64,000 nucleotides of DNA from Sitta carolinensis (Eukaryota; Chordata; Aves; Passeriformes; Sittidae): the NCBI GenBank assembly GCA_032173965.1, contig JAVUNC010000019.1:5766501-5830500 (forward strand). The letters are read 5' to 3'. The notes under the pieces were generated by a model. It searched no databases, had not been told where the DNA came from, and saw nothing but the letters and a program-made list of their open reading frames with translations. Of this stretch, positions 11,281-24,300 are shown one piece after another. The first letter of the stretch is position 1; each line of letters starts with the position of its first letter. The position numbers and the translations under genes are program-made.

Positions 11281-14200
11281 GCACATTTTCATTCAGGCTG
11301 CCCTTACTGCTTGGAGTCATGATCCTAATTTAAATTCACAATGTGTAGCTCATCTGTCTTGCAGTTTGCCAGAAAATTCCTCTGGCAGTCTTTATATTCA
11401 TCGTTTCTATCTCCACACCTTCTTTTAACTGAAGGGTTGTCATGTACTTTGTTCTTATGTATCTCAAACTGCTTGCACTCGGTTTTTTTTCCCCTCTAAA
11501 GCACCACATATACGTCAATTCTGCATGTTTTAATAATTAAAGTTTTCAGTAACACAGTTTTCTAACAGTGCTAATACAAAAAGCTTGTAAATCTTCTAGC
11601 TGAAAAGATCATTCCCTCCCTGATTCCATGGAAGAATCTTAAGATCTTGACTTAGACTAATGGAAGATCCTGCAGTAAACAGAAGGGGACATGCTGTGCT
11701 GTTCCACCAAGCAGTCTGGGATGGAAACAAGTCTTATCTGGAGATCAGGGCAGGCAAAACATTGGCAATAACACCATGGCAGGGAAGGAGGGTAACCTTT
11801 CACTCCCCACTACTGGAGGATTTGGTGAGGCTAAAAATAGAGCCTAAATTTGCCCTAAGGTCTGAGGAACAATTACCTCGATCTCATTTCCTTATCTGTA
11901 ATATCTTACTCTTTTGGGTCATTTCCACCTCCTCTGTAAAGTGCGGATGCTGGCATAGGATGAGGAGGTGAACCTCATTATTGCTAGAAACTCTAGTGGA
12001 AGGCAAAACAGAACCATGTGCTGCTCATGATTTCTTTTCAGACACTAGGAATGAAATGTAGAAGTAAAGCCCAAGATGTTGTTTGGACTCTGTTGGGCTG
12101 TGTCATTTAGTTGGCTGGATAGTGGCTAAGAACTGTTTAAAAAAATTTGTTCCTGGCATGGTATCCTTCCCTCTTTTAAGTGGAAGATGGGATTTGAGAG
12201 AACTTTCAGCTGTGCTCGCCCTCCATTGTATACCAGGCTATTGCCACTTCTCTGCACCTGTGCAAAAAACTTGTTCTTGCTGGGCTTTGAGGGTCATTAA
12301 ATAGAGTAAAGGCTGGATAGGATAAATAGGATAAAATCTTTGCATGTCTAACCTTAATGTATTATTATGGTAGTTTGAACAATTCTTTCCCCCCTTAATT
12401 ATCATGACTGAACAGAGCTGATTTAAGAATCCTTTTGTGGCTTTTCTGTCTGCAGAGTCTTAAACAGGAATTATTGCAGATGGAGAGTGCATCTTCTTTC
12501 TCCTGAATCATGCACACAGCCATTAGATCACAATAATGGGCATCACATGGATCCCAAGCTGGGTTGTGTCAGTTAGAGTTTATGTAGCCCAAAGGCTTTT
12601 TTTAGACTTTTAAAAGGGAGCTGGTTTGTTCAAGCATAATAGAAGAGAAACACGAAAAAATGAGATAAACAAATCATGTTTTTAAGCAGCACGAAAGAAT
12701 GTGTGGGGCACGGCTTTGAAAAAGCAAGTAATGTTTAAATATTTGTTCTTGTAAATTGAGTTTCTTCCTCTTTAAGAAAGTGCTACACAGTATTTTAAAT
12801 AATGATTGGGATATGAACTTTTACTGGCCAGTAGTTACATAAATATGCTGCCCCTGGGTGAGGCAAAGTGGACAACAATGAACTTAGTCCCATACTACTT
12901 TTCTTTTATGCTTGGCTAGACTTGGGTCTCAATGCCTGTGGGCTTTCAGTGTAGTACTGGAGAGTTAGCAACAGATTGTAATTGCAGAAAAATGAGGTGG
13001 GAATGTGTTGTGTAAGGTGCTCAACCACTCCCCTGGAATAATGTGCCTCGAAGGACAAGTGCTGTAAGTGCAAGCTCTGGGTGGTGCATAGGGGCACTCC
13101 CAGAGCCTAAACTGGCCCTGTTGCTTGTTCCTGTTTTCCAAGGGACAGAGCAGGTGAAGAGCTGCAGGGGAGCAGTGCCCCAGTGCCACAGGTGTGGGGT
13201 GACCCTCAGCAGGGTACCCCCAACCCTGTCTTGGGAGCAGCATGCCCCACTCCTCGGGGAGGCCTGAGAGAGTGTGGCTTCACTACTTTGGGGACGTGAC
13301 CTCACTCCTTGCTTGTAGCCTTCTAATTAAGTTCCTTCTGTACTGGCTAATTTCTGATTGTGAACAGCCTAGAAAAAAACTGTAAAATAGAATGATATCA
13401 TCTCTTCCTGCTGTTTTGGAGACAGCATTGTGTGCCACCTCCCTGTGGCAATAAAAAATGTAAATGCTAAATTTCTTATCGAGACAAGCCAGAAACCCTG
13501 TTGGATTTGTATTTCCTGTCTTTGATTTGCTTTCCTGCGTAGGACGCTTTATTTCATCCGATGCCTGCCTCTCCTCCTCCCCTACAATGTTAATGTATCA
13601 TTTCATGCTCACCTGGGAGATGTTATCACTTGTAGGCAAAGCAATTTCTGCGTTGCTAAGCTATTTTCAAGCTTGTCCTAATGCTTCATAAACTACAGAA
13701 ACAGGAAGATTTCCTTCTACAAGTGACTTGATGGTTTTCTGTCTGTTTCTGGTGTGTGATGATGGCAAAAGTGCGGTGCCCAAAGGTGGTAGGACATAGA
13801 CTGAGGGTGAAGCTGTGGGGGCTGTGCTGTGTCCTAGTCCCTTTGAGGCTGTGGAAGTGCTCAGGGACCCTCTTACAGGTGCAATGAGTTCTTGAAGTCC
13901 TTCAGTGTTTCAGGGTTGTTTTTCCTTCAGGTCTCTTGGGAAGAGTAACCTGCAATTGGTGCTCTTTGGCAAACTGACATGTAAACAAAGGTGCTGCAGC
14001 AGAGAGGTGCATTCTTGGTAAAGCCTGATGTGGGACTTACGTAAGGGAACAAAAATAAACAGAGAAATCACTTCTAAATGGAGCTGTTATTTCTCCTGCA
14101 GAGTAATTATTAATCAGTAAACCTTGTATCTCAGAGTGTGCCGAGTGCTCTGAGCTCCCTTGCAGTGTGCTGGTAAACCAATCTCAGAGAGAAAATGTTA

Positions 14201-17200
14201 TTAACCCTAAGCCATGATTAACTCTGAAAGCAGCAGGGTCTCACAGCTCTTGCTTCAGCCTTGCAGCAGCAGTTTTGGCCAGCAGAGTTTGGTGGTAGCA
14301 CCCTCAGAGCTGTGGGTGTTGTGCATCATTTATTGCAGCTGGGCTGTGCTTGGGCCACAATGCATTTCCAGCATTAAGTTGAAGGTCTGCACAGTTGCTT
14401 ATTTCTCCAAAAACATGTTTCAGATGGATTCTAATGCTTCAAGGCTAAGATGGATGTGCACTTGTAGAAGGAGAGAGGGGTTTTATCATTAATCTATTTC
14501 ATAGATGACCTCTGAAAATAAAGAGCACTGTTCTCTGGGGCATCTCTTCTGGTGTATTGATGAAGACAAAGAAAGAGACAGGACATAGCTTTGATGTAAA
14601 TAATAATTGCTCTATTCCTGTGGAGCCCTTAGCTCTGATGTTAATGCACAGACAGAGGACAAATCAAATGCAAAAAGGTACTGAAAAAACCAGGAGCACT
14701 AGGACACTGTAAGGAAGTTATGGGTTTTTCTTGCAAACTTATTTCATGAGATGTGCTTGGCATTCTCCAAGAGGAGCTTGGGTTTGGGCTATTTACTGGC
14801 CCTGTTGCCTTGCAACATTTTTCTTTCAAAACATGTTTTTGAAGCAGCAAACCAAAAGCATTCCTCCTTGAGCTCTTTAGGATAAAAGTACTGTCTAAGG
14901 TGTTTAAGTGCTCACTGTAAACAATGTCCACCCTGGGGTACAGCAAAGTCTCGGAGCCTAAGGACCATGGAATAAATGGAAATATTTCCTTCTAAAGTCT
15001 TGCCTTTGGTCACATAAAAAGAGGAAAAAGCCAAACCAAAACATGAACTCCCTTTGAAGCACTTGCTTATAAAGGCAATGTGCCAGCTGCCATCGTGGTT
15101 GCATCAAGAGACTTCATACAACAAAACCACCAGCACTTTGTTGTTGACATCTCTAAAAAGGGAAGGTAGAAAAGTGTAATTGTACCTGTTTGTCCTTCCA
15201 CATTCGTGGTGCTGTATTGCTGCATCATGGAACAAGTGTTAGGGAGCTGATAACTTCCATTTCCCCACAGATCTCAGTAATGATCAGCAGAGGAAATTCT
15301 GTGCGGATGTGTCACGATGGAGGCTGCTTTGTGCTGCTCAAACTACACACAAGAGTTCCAGAGGAGCAGCTTGAGTATTGAACTTGGGAAATCACTGCTC
15401 TGAGTGGCCTCCTCTGGGCCCAGGCTGGAGCTGTTGGTAGGAACATGCTGCATCCTAGCAGCTCATCTCTTACAAAACAATCCCCTTGAGCCAACTGGTG
15501 CAAGTTGAAATGTTGCTGATGCACTTGGCCCTTCCCTTCCTGGGCACTCACAGAAAAAAGTGACACAGTTGGAGCTCTGGGTCCCATCTTCATTATAATC
15601 AGGAATTTTACAAGCACTGTCAAGAGAACTGGGAGAGATTGAATACAGAGTCTCTCTGTTAACAAATAAAAATCCAGCCAATATCAGAAGTGGTTTCTTC
15701 CAAGTCAGGATGACATCGCATGCAAATCAGTTTGCCACCAGCCCCAATTATCTGCAACAGAAGACAGGATTCTTGTGAGACCTGAAGCTGATTTTGGCAC
15801 TTACTTCTGGATTGTAAACAAGCTCATCCTCAAGTCTGTTTGGAATTCACTGCAGAAATGGGTGTCTGTTCACACAGCCAGGTTCCACAGACAGTCCAGG
15901 ACAAATGCAAAATACACATTTGCACACAATCCCTCCCCAGGTCTTCTGCTGCAAAACTTCTGCTTTCTCAAGCATCCTTGAGAGCAGATGAGGGGGAGCA
16001 GGAATGGTTCTGCAACTCTGGGCACTCCAGTGCCTTAGGACATGAGGGTTTCTGGCTGAGGTTGTGTTCCTGTTCCCTGTTGGGTGCTGTGGCTCTGTCA
16101 GTGAGCTGGCAGGGGCCGTGGTGCTGATGCAGCAGCAGCCAGGAGAAAGAGAGCTCCGTGTTTGGAGGCAGCCCAGCCTGGACAACGGGGCTGGTGCTGC
16201 CAGCAGTGCTCCTGTTTGATGGGGGATCTGTGAACAGATCCCCCCACCCAAGAGTTTTGGCCACCAAAATCCCAGATTTGGATTTTTCTGTGTGGTGTCT
16301 ACACAGTTATGGTGAAGGACCTTTCTAGACTAGACATGACCCAAGTTGTGCTGTGATTTTAGGGAAGTTGCTGTTTTTCTCCATGAAGGCTTAGGAGTAG
16401 AAATGTTATAAAATGCTGTGGTAGGTATCAGTTCTGTGTAAAGTGCTCTGAGGTTTCTAGAAGACCCTCCAGTTCTGCTTTGCAGTAAAATTTAATTGTG
16501 CTCAGGATGCTCCTAAACTGCATTGGTTTGTGTGCTGAGGCAAGCTGAAATTGGATAAACTTTTTAATTCTGGGGTGAGTTATAGCCTGGGTGTTGTAAA
16601 GGTGGGAAAAGAGTGTTGTCTTGTGCTCCAGATAACATTGTGAAGAAAAATAAGCAGCAGAGTTTATGGAAGCACCAGTGAAACAAATAAACAAATCAAG
16701 TTTTTTCATTGCCTATCATTCCTAATAGCTCCAGCCTCTGAGGATTCAGGCACTTTCATGGCTGTAGCACTTGCATGTGTGAAAAATAGATTTTTTTTCT
16801 TTTTTTTGTAGCTTGTTCAATCTACACTGTGCCTGGCTTCTGTGCAAGTGTTTCATGGGTGCTTATCTTGACTTATGTATGTGTGTATTTATTTATTTAT
16901 TTAATGTCAGCCATTAGAAAATTAAACTCAAGAAGTTGACTAAAACCTGTCCTGTCACATAAAGGCACTTAAACAATTCCATTCAGTTTCATTCCTACTC
17001 TAATCCTGTGAATTCCCGTTAGCTTGTGTTAAAATTCCTGTTCTGATCCAGAAGTAAATTTGGTGCATTCTGATCACTCTTTGAGCCATTCCAGAGCATC
17101 GAATTACTCTGCAGCAGCAAAACCAGCAAAACCTTCTGGCTCTAGAGAGAATGAAGTTGTTCTGGGTCATAAACAATCCTTGCCCTACAGAAGTTTTGAA

Positions 17201-18154
17201 ATACTTGACATCTTAGCAATTCCCTAGCAGGTGAGTGTTTGAAGCACAACATTCTTTAAAATTATGTGTTAAAATGATGACAGTATTGTTCTCCAAACCA
17301 CCTTGCAAATGTTTCTTACACTTAAAGGCACGCTTGAAAATGTTAATTATTAAAGACAAGCCTAAGAGTTCTTTTCTACTTGCAGCACGAAACAGCCCAA
17401 ATATATTCAAAATGGATTTTTTTGTTTTTGTTGGGATGTTCTGTTTGAAGCACAGCAGCCCTGCAGGTGGGATATGCAGATGTGCTGTGAAATCAGGTTG
17501 TTCTGCACCTTGACGGAATTTTGTCACTTGGGAATGTGATGACATTTTAGAGCACGGGCTTTTCTTTTCTCTTTAAAACAGTTCACAGGGAGAAGGAAAG
17601 GGAAGGTCCAACTACCCTTTGCTCTGCTGTTCAAGGGTTGTGTAAATATATCCCTGCTCCACTTCCTGGCTGACTGGGAGGTACAAGGTAGCTGCCCTCA
17701 CGCTGTTCACTTTTTATTCTGTGTGTACGTCTTGCTTTTCTTTCCCTCCCAATCTACAGCAGTAGATGTGTAAGCCTTGCTGAAGAGATGCCCTGCCTTG
17801 GGATTTGTGGGGAATCTAGAGCTTCAGAGGAAGAGAAAGCATTAAATGTGAATTATATAATTGTAATTATTAAGTAATGTTATATTTACATTATAATGAC
17901 TACTTAATTGCTACGTAATCTCTTTACTTCTTCAACTTCTGTTTTTATTACATGTCTTCTATTTAGAACAATTCTTCCTCATTAGGGTAGGTTAAAACAT
18001 TCTGTTTCCAAAGTTTCACAGAAGTAGTGATGTCATGTGAGTGCCAGAACATCCTGTAGCTGGAATCCTGTCTAAAAAGGGAAAAGTCTTCACAAAGAAT
18101 ATGTCTCTGAGCTGACTGGGCTCACCAGAGTTCTGTTCTTCCCTTGCAGGCATT

Positions 18155-18334
18155 ATGCTGCTCGAGGTGTTCCTGGTCCTGGGGACACTCCTCATCTACT
18201 TCCTATTTTCCAAGAAGAAAGAAGAGACGCTGCCCTTCAAGGATGGCTGGTGGGGCAGGGGACAAAAGCCTGTGACTAAAGAAGACTCAAGTATTCGGCC
18301 ATTTAAGGTGGAGACTACAGAGGAAGAGCTGAGT
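18155..18334 (+). CDS. EPHX1: EPHX1 coding exon 1 (residues 1-60)
   Basis: Acceptor cttgcag ends at 18149, ATG is at 18155, and the donor is GAGT|gtaagc. It encodes the membrane anchor (MLLEVFLVLGTLLIYFLF), then KKKEETLP and the conserved DGWWG and SIRPFKVET segments of the EH N-terminal domain. It ends in phase 0. Confidence 0.95.
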
Positions 18335-21300
18335 GTAAGCAAATCTCTGGGCTGGGGGGAGGGAAGGAAGAAATGGCCAAATAGATGCAGAACGTGTTTG
18401 GAAGTAATTTTTAAATTGAACCAACAGAGTGCCAGTGATGTCCAGGTCTTGGGGGAAGGGATTTTTCAGTACTTCAGAAGATAGGTATGAACAGGCAGAT
18501 CTCACTGTATAATTTTGTTCTCAGCTGGCTCTCGCATGATTGATGGCAAGTAAACCTACTCTGCAAAGCCTAATAAACATAAAAATCATATTACAGATTA
18601 CTCAACTCTGTTTTTCTGTTTGTGCATTTCCCTCAGTTTGTGTAGACCAGAATAAGAACAATGTCTTTTTTTCCCCTCTTTCTTTCCAACGCAATTACAA
18701 ATACCTCATTTTCTTGACTGCTTTATGTTTGCAGCTGTGTTGGATGCTGATTCTTCTGTAATTAATAGTCTACTTTGGTCAACACTAAATTACTGTGGTA
18801 ATTACAGTAAACACATACGTTGCAGAATTTGTTGGATAGAAAGATTTTGATTGTGTGTTTAAGCCAGGGATTGAACGATTTCATAGATCTTTGTGGAGTC
18901 ATGGTTCAAACAATACTCATGGGATTGCTCATATTATTAATTTATAATATATTCCTAATTTCTCAGTAAAGGGTTTTTTAACACTTTGCTTACTCTTCTT
19001 AGTATATCAAGGGATATTGGTCTCCATTATGTTTTCCCCTTACACTGCAGACACTAAGATGAATAATTTCTAACTTTAAAATGATTGAGCAGGATAAGAT
19101 TTCCAGAGCTGCCTTTCAGCTAGTCTGTGGCTCTGTTGGTAGTAGGAAGGGACTCTTGGCTGTCCTTCCCTGCTGAGTGATTTTGGAGTGATCTTGCAGT
19201 ATCACCAGCATCCCCTGTACCCCTGAAGTGCAGTGGGAAGGTGGCTGTCATTGTAATTTCAGATTGGCAAACTTTAATTTCAGTCTAGTTTCACCAACTT
19301 TCCATCTATGCAAAATCTTTCTGAATGCTTCCTGGGGAAGACCTCCTACCCCTGGGTTTGGGAAGGAAAGCAAAAGGTTTGGGCCAGATCTGTGCACTGA
19401 CTGTGAGGAAAAGGAAAAGGCAGCAAGACTTACCCCTTGAAGCCACAGCAGTGCCAGCAAAGCATCTTGCCCTCCGTGGTTCTCAGCCTGGCAGACAGGT
19501 TAGGCAGCCCTGCAGAACAAAGGCTGGGAACAGCTGGGAATGGAAGAGGAAGGAGGCCATCTGGAGGAGGAAAAGAACTGGAACAGCATCAGCAAAGGCA
19601 CAGGTGTCTAATTAGAGATGCTATTTTCATTGTTCTCCTTTCCCGGGGGAATAGCCAGAAACCATACACAGCCCAAGACAGCAGACACAAGTGCTCTTCT
19701 CTCTTTTTTCTCTGTAGGATTTATTCAGGAGACTTGACCAGGCTCGATTCACTGAGCCACTGGAGAACAGTTCCTTCCATTATGGAACTAACTCAGTGCA
19801 TCTCAGGAAGGTGGTGTCCTACTGGAAAAACCAGTTCAATTGGAAGAAACAAGTTGAAGTCCTCAACAAGTACCCACAATTCAAAACAAAGATTCAAGGT
19901 GTGTAGCTTTCCCCCTTAAAATACAAACAGCAATAGATAAATTTGTCTGCAAGGGAACTTGGTGGGGAAGGAGGCTCTGGATGTGTCACTGGGCCTTCCC
20001 TCCCTGGCTGCCACAGTCTGGATCATTGGCATCACTGCTGGAGGAGCAGGGAACTCCTTTGCTGTAAGTGAAGCCTTTAGGACAAGGAATGACAAATGGA
20101 ATTCCCTGTGCATGAGCAGGCTGTCAGCTGGTGTTAGCAGGAGCCAAGCACGGGTGTTTGGAAGCAGAAGTGGATCTTAAGATGTACACATGTTCCCTGC
20201 CTCACATGCAGCCATGCAAAAATCCCCCCAGATGTCTCCTCATGCTCCGTGGAGCTGCCCAGCTGCTGCTGTCACAGTGGAGCCATCAGCCTGGCAGCTC
20301 TCCTCAGCTGGGCAGGGCAGATGTGCTCTGCTGCACCTCTTCAAGCATTTCCACACACTGCACCTTTCCAAAGAGTTCATTCAGCCCAGGTCTGCTGGTG
20401 CTGGAGCTTGGTCAGACTGGGCTTTTAAAAATGCCTGATTTAGGGTGGTACTTGGGTCCAGTTGTAGATCTAGAGCACAGCAGGCACAGCAGTCTCACAT
20501 GATGGCAAACTTTAACCTTAAGAGTATTTTGTTCCGTTTTTACTTGCACCCATAATTGTGTGTTATTTCAAATGGTGCAGTTTGCACCATTTGAAATGGA
20601 TTTGGGACAATAAATGGTGTTACTTAAATGGTTATAGCTTAAAGCATTTATTTAAATTATGGTTAGTGCTGAAAGAATAAAACCAGAAAGTCTTCCCTTA
20701 AAAAAGACGAAAAAAGCATCATCTGAGATATGAAAGGGAGAAGCAGCTAAGGACAGTGCACTATGTATAGCAATGGGAAAGGAAATTTCAGTGCTGGGAA
20801 AGATTACAGAGAGGAGATATGAAAAGACAAGGTCAAACATGCTGTGTATCAGATTCCTACCTTCTGTCAGCACTTGAAAGCCTTTCAGAGAACACAGAGA
20901 TTCTCAGAAGTGTCGAGGATGGGGAAATCTCAAGTCAGTGAAAGACAGCTGACTGGAGTTGATGTGAGTAAAATATGCTTAAATACATCAAGAAATGAAG
21001 CATTCAGGCTTTGCTGGGAACAAATTCCTGTTTCCTGGAAAACAAAGCCCTGAGTTAGTTCGAGGAAAAGCAGCTCACCTGAAGCAGGTAGTGCAATGCT
21101 GTGTGAAACTTTCCTGCTGGAAAGAGTCACAATGGAAACCACACTGCAGATTTTACCTTTTACTGAACAAGCAGGAGACTGGTACTAGAACACAGGTTCC
21201 TGTTTTGGTTTACTCACCTAAAGAGATACTGTAAGCTTTGGACAAAGGGTGGAAAGAACTACAAAAATGAACACATTTACTCTCTTTTAGCGAGGCATAA

Positions 21301-24300
21301 AATCCTTAATTCAGCATGACTGGTTTATCAGCGGTCAGGATGTGTGACCTGATTACAGGAGGCTTCCACAGACACAGAATACTTAGTGAAGGCTTTTGAA
21401 ATTCTTTTTGCTGCAGCATTTAGGGTCAGTGGCTGGGGACAGAAGCCAGGCACGTTCAAATGGAAAGTATGGCATGCACAAAATGAGGAAAGTGATTCAT
21501 GCCCCCAAACAAACAGCTGCAAGTTGTGATGGATTCCCTGTCTCTTGGTGCCTTCAAGCTGCAATTGTAGGCCTTTCAGGAAGAAAAATCTGTCTGACTG
21601 AAGCCTCCCCTATGCCATGTAGGGACATTTGGGTAAAATTTAAGGGCACTTGGACTAAATGATGTAATTGTCTCCTCTGCCTGTAAACTGTGTGAGTCAC
21701 TGTGTTACCCTTGGTAGATTGCTTCACTTCTATGTCTTAATTTGCCAATTTATTTTGAATCAGAAATAGCCAACCTCATTTGGCTGCTGTGATACTTAAT
21801 TGCCCATTATAAAGTACTTTAAGGTCCTTGGATAAATGTATCCAGAGAGGTTCAGGGTGTTTGCACACTCACCAAAAAAAAAAAAAAAAAAGGAACTGGA
21901 GAAAAGCTTTATTGGTAATCTGTTCTGTGATTAGTTTCAGTGTCATGGTAAATTTGGGCGTGCTAATTAATGATTTTATTTTTACAGGCATTGATATCCA
22001 TTTCGTTCACGTAAAGCCTCCTCGTTTGCCTGAAGGCCAGGCTGCAAAGCCACTGTTAATGGTTCATGGTTGGCCTGGCTCATTTTACGAGTTTTACAAA
22101 ATCATCCCTCTCCTGACGGACCCTGCAAGCCACGGCCTCGGGGATGAGCACATTTTTGAAGTCATTTGCCCATCTCTCCCTGGTTATGGTTTCTCAGAAG
22201 CACCCCACAAAAAAGGTATGACACAGGAGCAGAAACTGAACCCCAGAAGCCCAGTCTCACAGTGAGGCAGCCTCTGTTAGCAGAACAGCAACTCCTGTCA
22301 CACACTTCTTGTCTTCCCAGCGAGGAAACAGATCCTGTGTGTTGTGTGGGAGGAGGGAGATAAGGGGGTGACTTCGGGTGACATCACTGGCTAGTTCCTG
22401 GAGCAGTGTGTAGATAATTTAAAAAGAACCATAAAAAGCTATGAAGTGACTACTCAAGAGTTATAATTGCATCTATGAATTGTCTGTGAGTGAGCAGGCA
22501 GGGAAAATTTAATTTATTACTCTTCCTTTTGGGTGTTTTGCATTCATGTTCGACAGCATTGTACAGGTAGGTGAGAAGGAAGAGTTGAAACCAAGCAGTT
22601 GATGTATCCACAAGGGAGATTGCAGCTAAATACCTGCTTCCTCAGCTTGTACTCTGAGTTACACAAACACAAGCTGCAAGGCAGAGTTTAAATTGTTACT
22701 GAGTTTAGTATTTGATTGCATGTGCAGGTGAACTATGTGGGGAAGGTTGGGTTTGCTTTTCTCTGCTTCCCTGGCTATGATTGTCATGGTCAGTGTTCAG
22801 AGCAGTGGAGAGGTCTGCACCAAAGGCTGGAGTTTGATCTCCTCGTGGGTTCTGCTTGCTCTCTATGCTTGGATGCTGAGCAAGGACTTCCATACAGTCA
22901 GGCAAGGAGAAATGGACTTGTAGCTTTTGAGGAACATGAACGTTGCCTTGATATGGAGAATCAGTGCTGCAGGGTCAGAAGTGTGGGTGGAATTAATGCA
23001 ACAAAAGTGTTCTTTTCTTTTAATGCAGACTTCAATTCCGTGAGTGCCGCTTGTGTTTTTTATGAATTGATGCTCAGACTGGGATTTGATGAGTTCTACA
23101 CCCAGGGGGGTGACTGGGGCTGGCTTGTCTGCACCAACCTGGCCCAGATAGCTCCCAAGTGAGTACCCCCTTGGTGCAGCTGTTTTACTCTGTGCATAGT
23201 TATTTCCTGTGCACTTGGGAGTTCCTGCCCAAGTCTTCACTGTTTAATTTCCCTATTTGGTGCTCAGTGTTAAGCAAAGATCCAAAATTACATACCTTAG
23301 TTTATATTAAATGTTTTTTCTTTCAAAAAGCTGTGCACTAGTTTTGTAGCGAGGTCTCGCTGAAGTCTGCAGTGGGACAAGTACTTGTAAAGAAAAAAAA
23401 GGAGGATTTGTGGCTTAGTGCCCTGGAGTGTGTGCTGATAACTGACAGTTATCCCTTTGACTTGTCATTTTTGGGTGAAAAGCCACACTACAAAGGGCAG
23501 CTGAGGTCATGATGTGATTAACAGACTGGAATTCAAGTATGTCCATTTTTGTTAATGACATTTTAAATGTTACAGGTCACAGCACCAAGCCTGGTGCTGG
23601 GTTTTGGCACATGGTGTGGTTTTTGGGGCTGCCCTGTGAAGGGCCAGGAGTTGGACTTTGATGATCCCTTCCAACTCAGGATATTCTATGATTCCAAATA
23701 CAACAACCTTGGACTTTTGTTAACTTGTGGGGTTTTTCTGTTTTTGTCTGCAGCCATGTGAAAGGTCTCCATTTAAATATGGTCTCGGTTTCAAAGCTGG
23801 GCCTCCCCCACCTGCTCTCTGTCCTGCTGGGCCGGTACTTCCCAGGGCTCTTCGGATTCCAGGATGAAGATGTCAGGAGGATGTTCCCCTTCTTGAAAAA
23901 AGGGCTCTACAGGATCTTGTCTGAGTCTGGCTACGCTCACATACAGGCTACAAAGCCGGACACTGTTGGTAAAACAAACCAAAAAAACCCCCACAACCTT
24001 TTTTGAGCTCAGAATACTAAAGTCTCTTCACTTTAGTTGTACTTTCATAGAAACAAAATGTACTGCTTAAAATATGCAGAAAATATTTTTTTTGCAGTGT
24101 ATCTGCACATCCAAACTGAGCATGTGCCAAGTGCCACTGACCTCATTTTCCAGTTTTCATAAATAAAATAGATTGTTTAATATTTTTCCACTTCTGCTAT
24201 CACTGGGGACTGTAATTCCATTTCAAATGCAGCTCCTCTGAGAGCAAAAGATAATTTCTTCTCAGAGAATTGATCACATTCAAGGGATGTAAAGTACAAG

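Larger units (their letters stand above)
7142..18149 (+). other. EPHX1: Putative EPHX1 intron 1 (about 11 kb)
   Basis: Depends on the inferred first exon; otherwise this is intergenic upstream sequence. It holds a purine-rich degenerate tandem array (10.55-11.28 kb), a diverged direct-repeat pair (8983-9068 and 10458-10544), a short TTTA microsatellite at about 16887-16903 and AT-rich sequence near 17.85-17.93 kb. I found no coding exon in it. Confidence 0.4.

Noticed and set aside
22716..23162. 148-codon + frame ending in EPHX1 coding exon 4
   Set aside because: Only the last 43 or so codons are exon; the earlier part is intron that happens to be open, with a clear acceptor at 23028.
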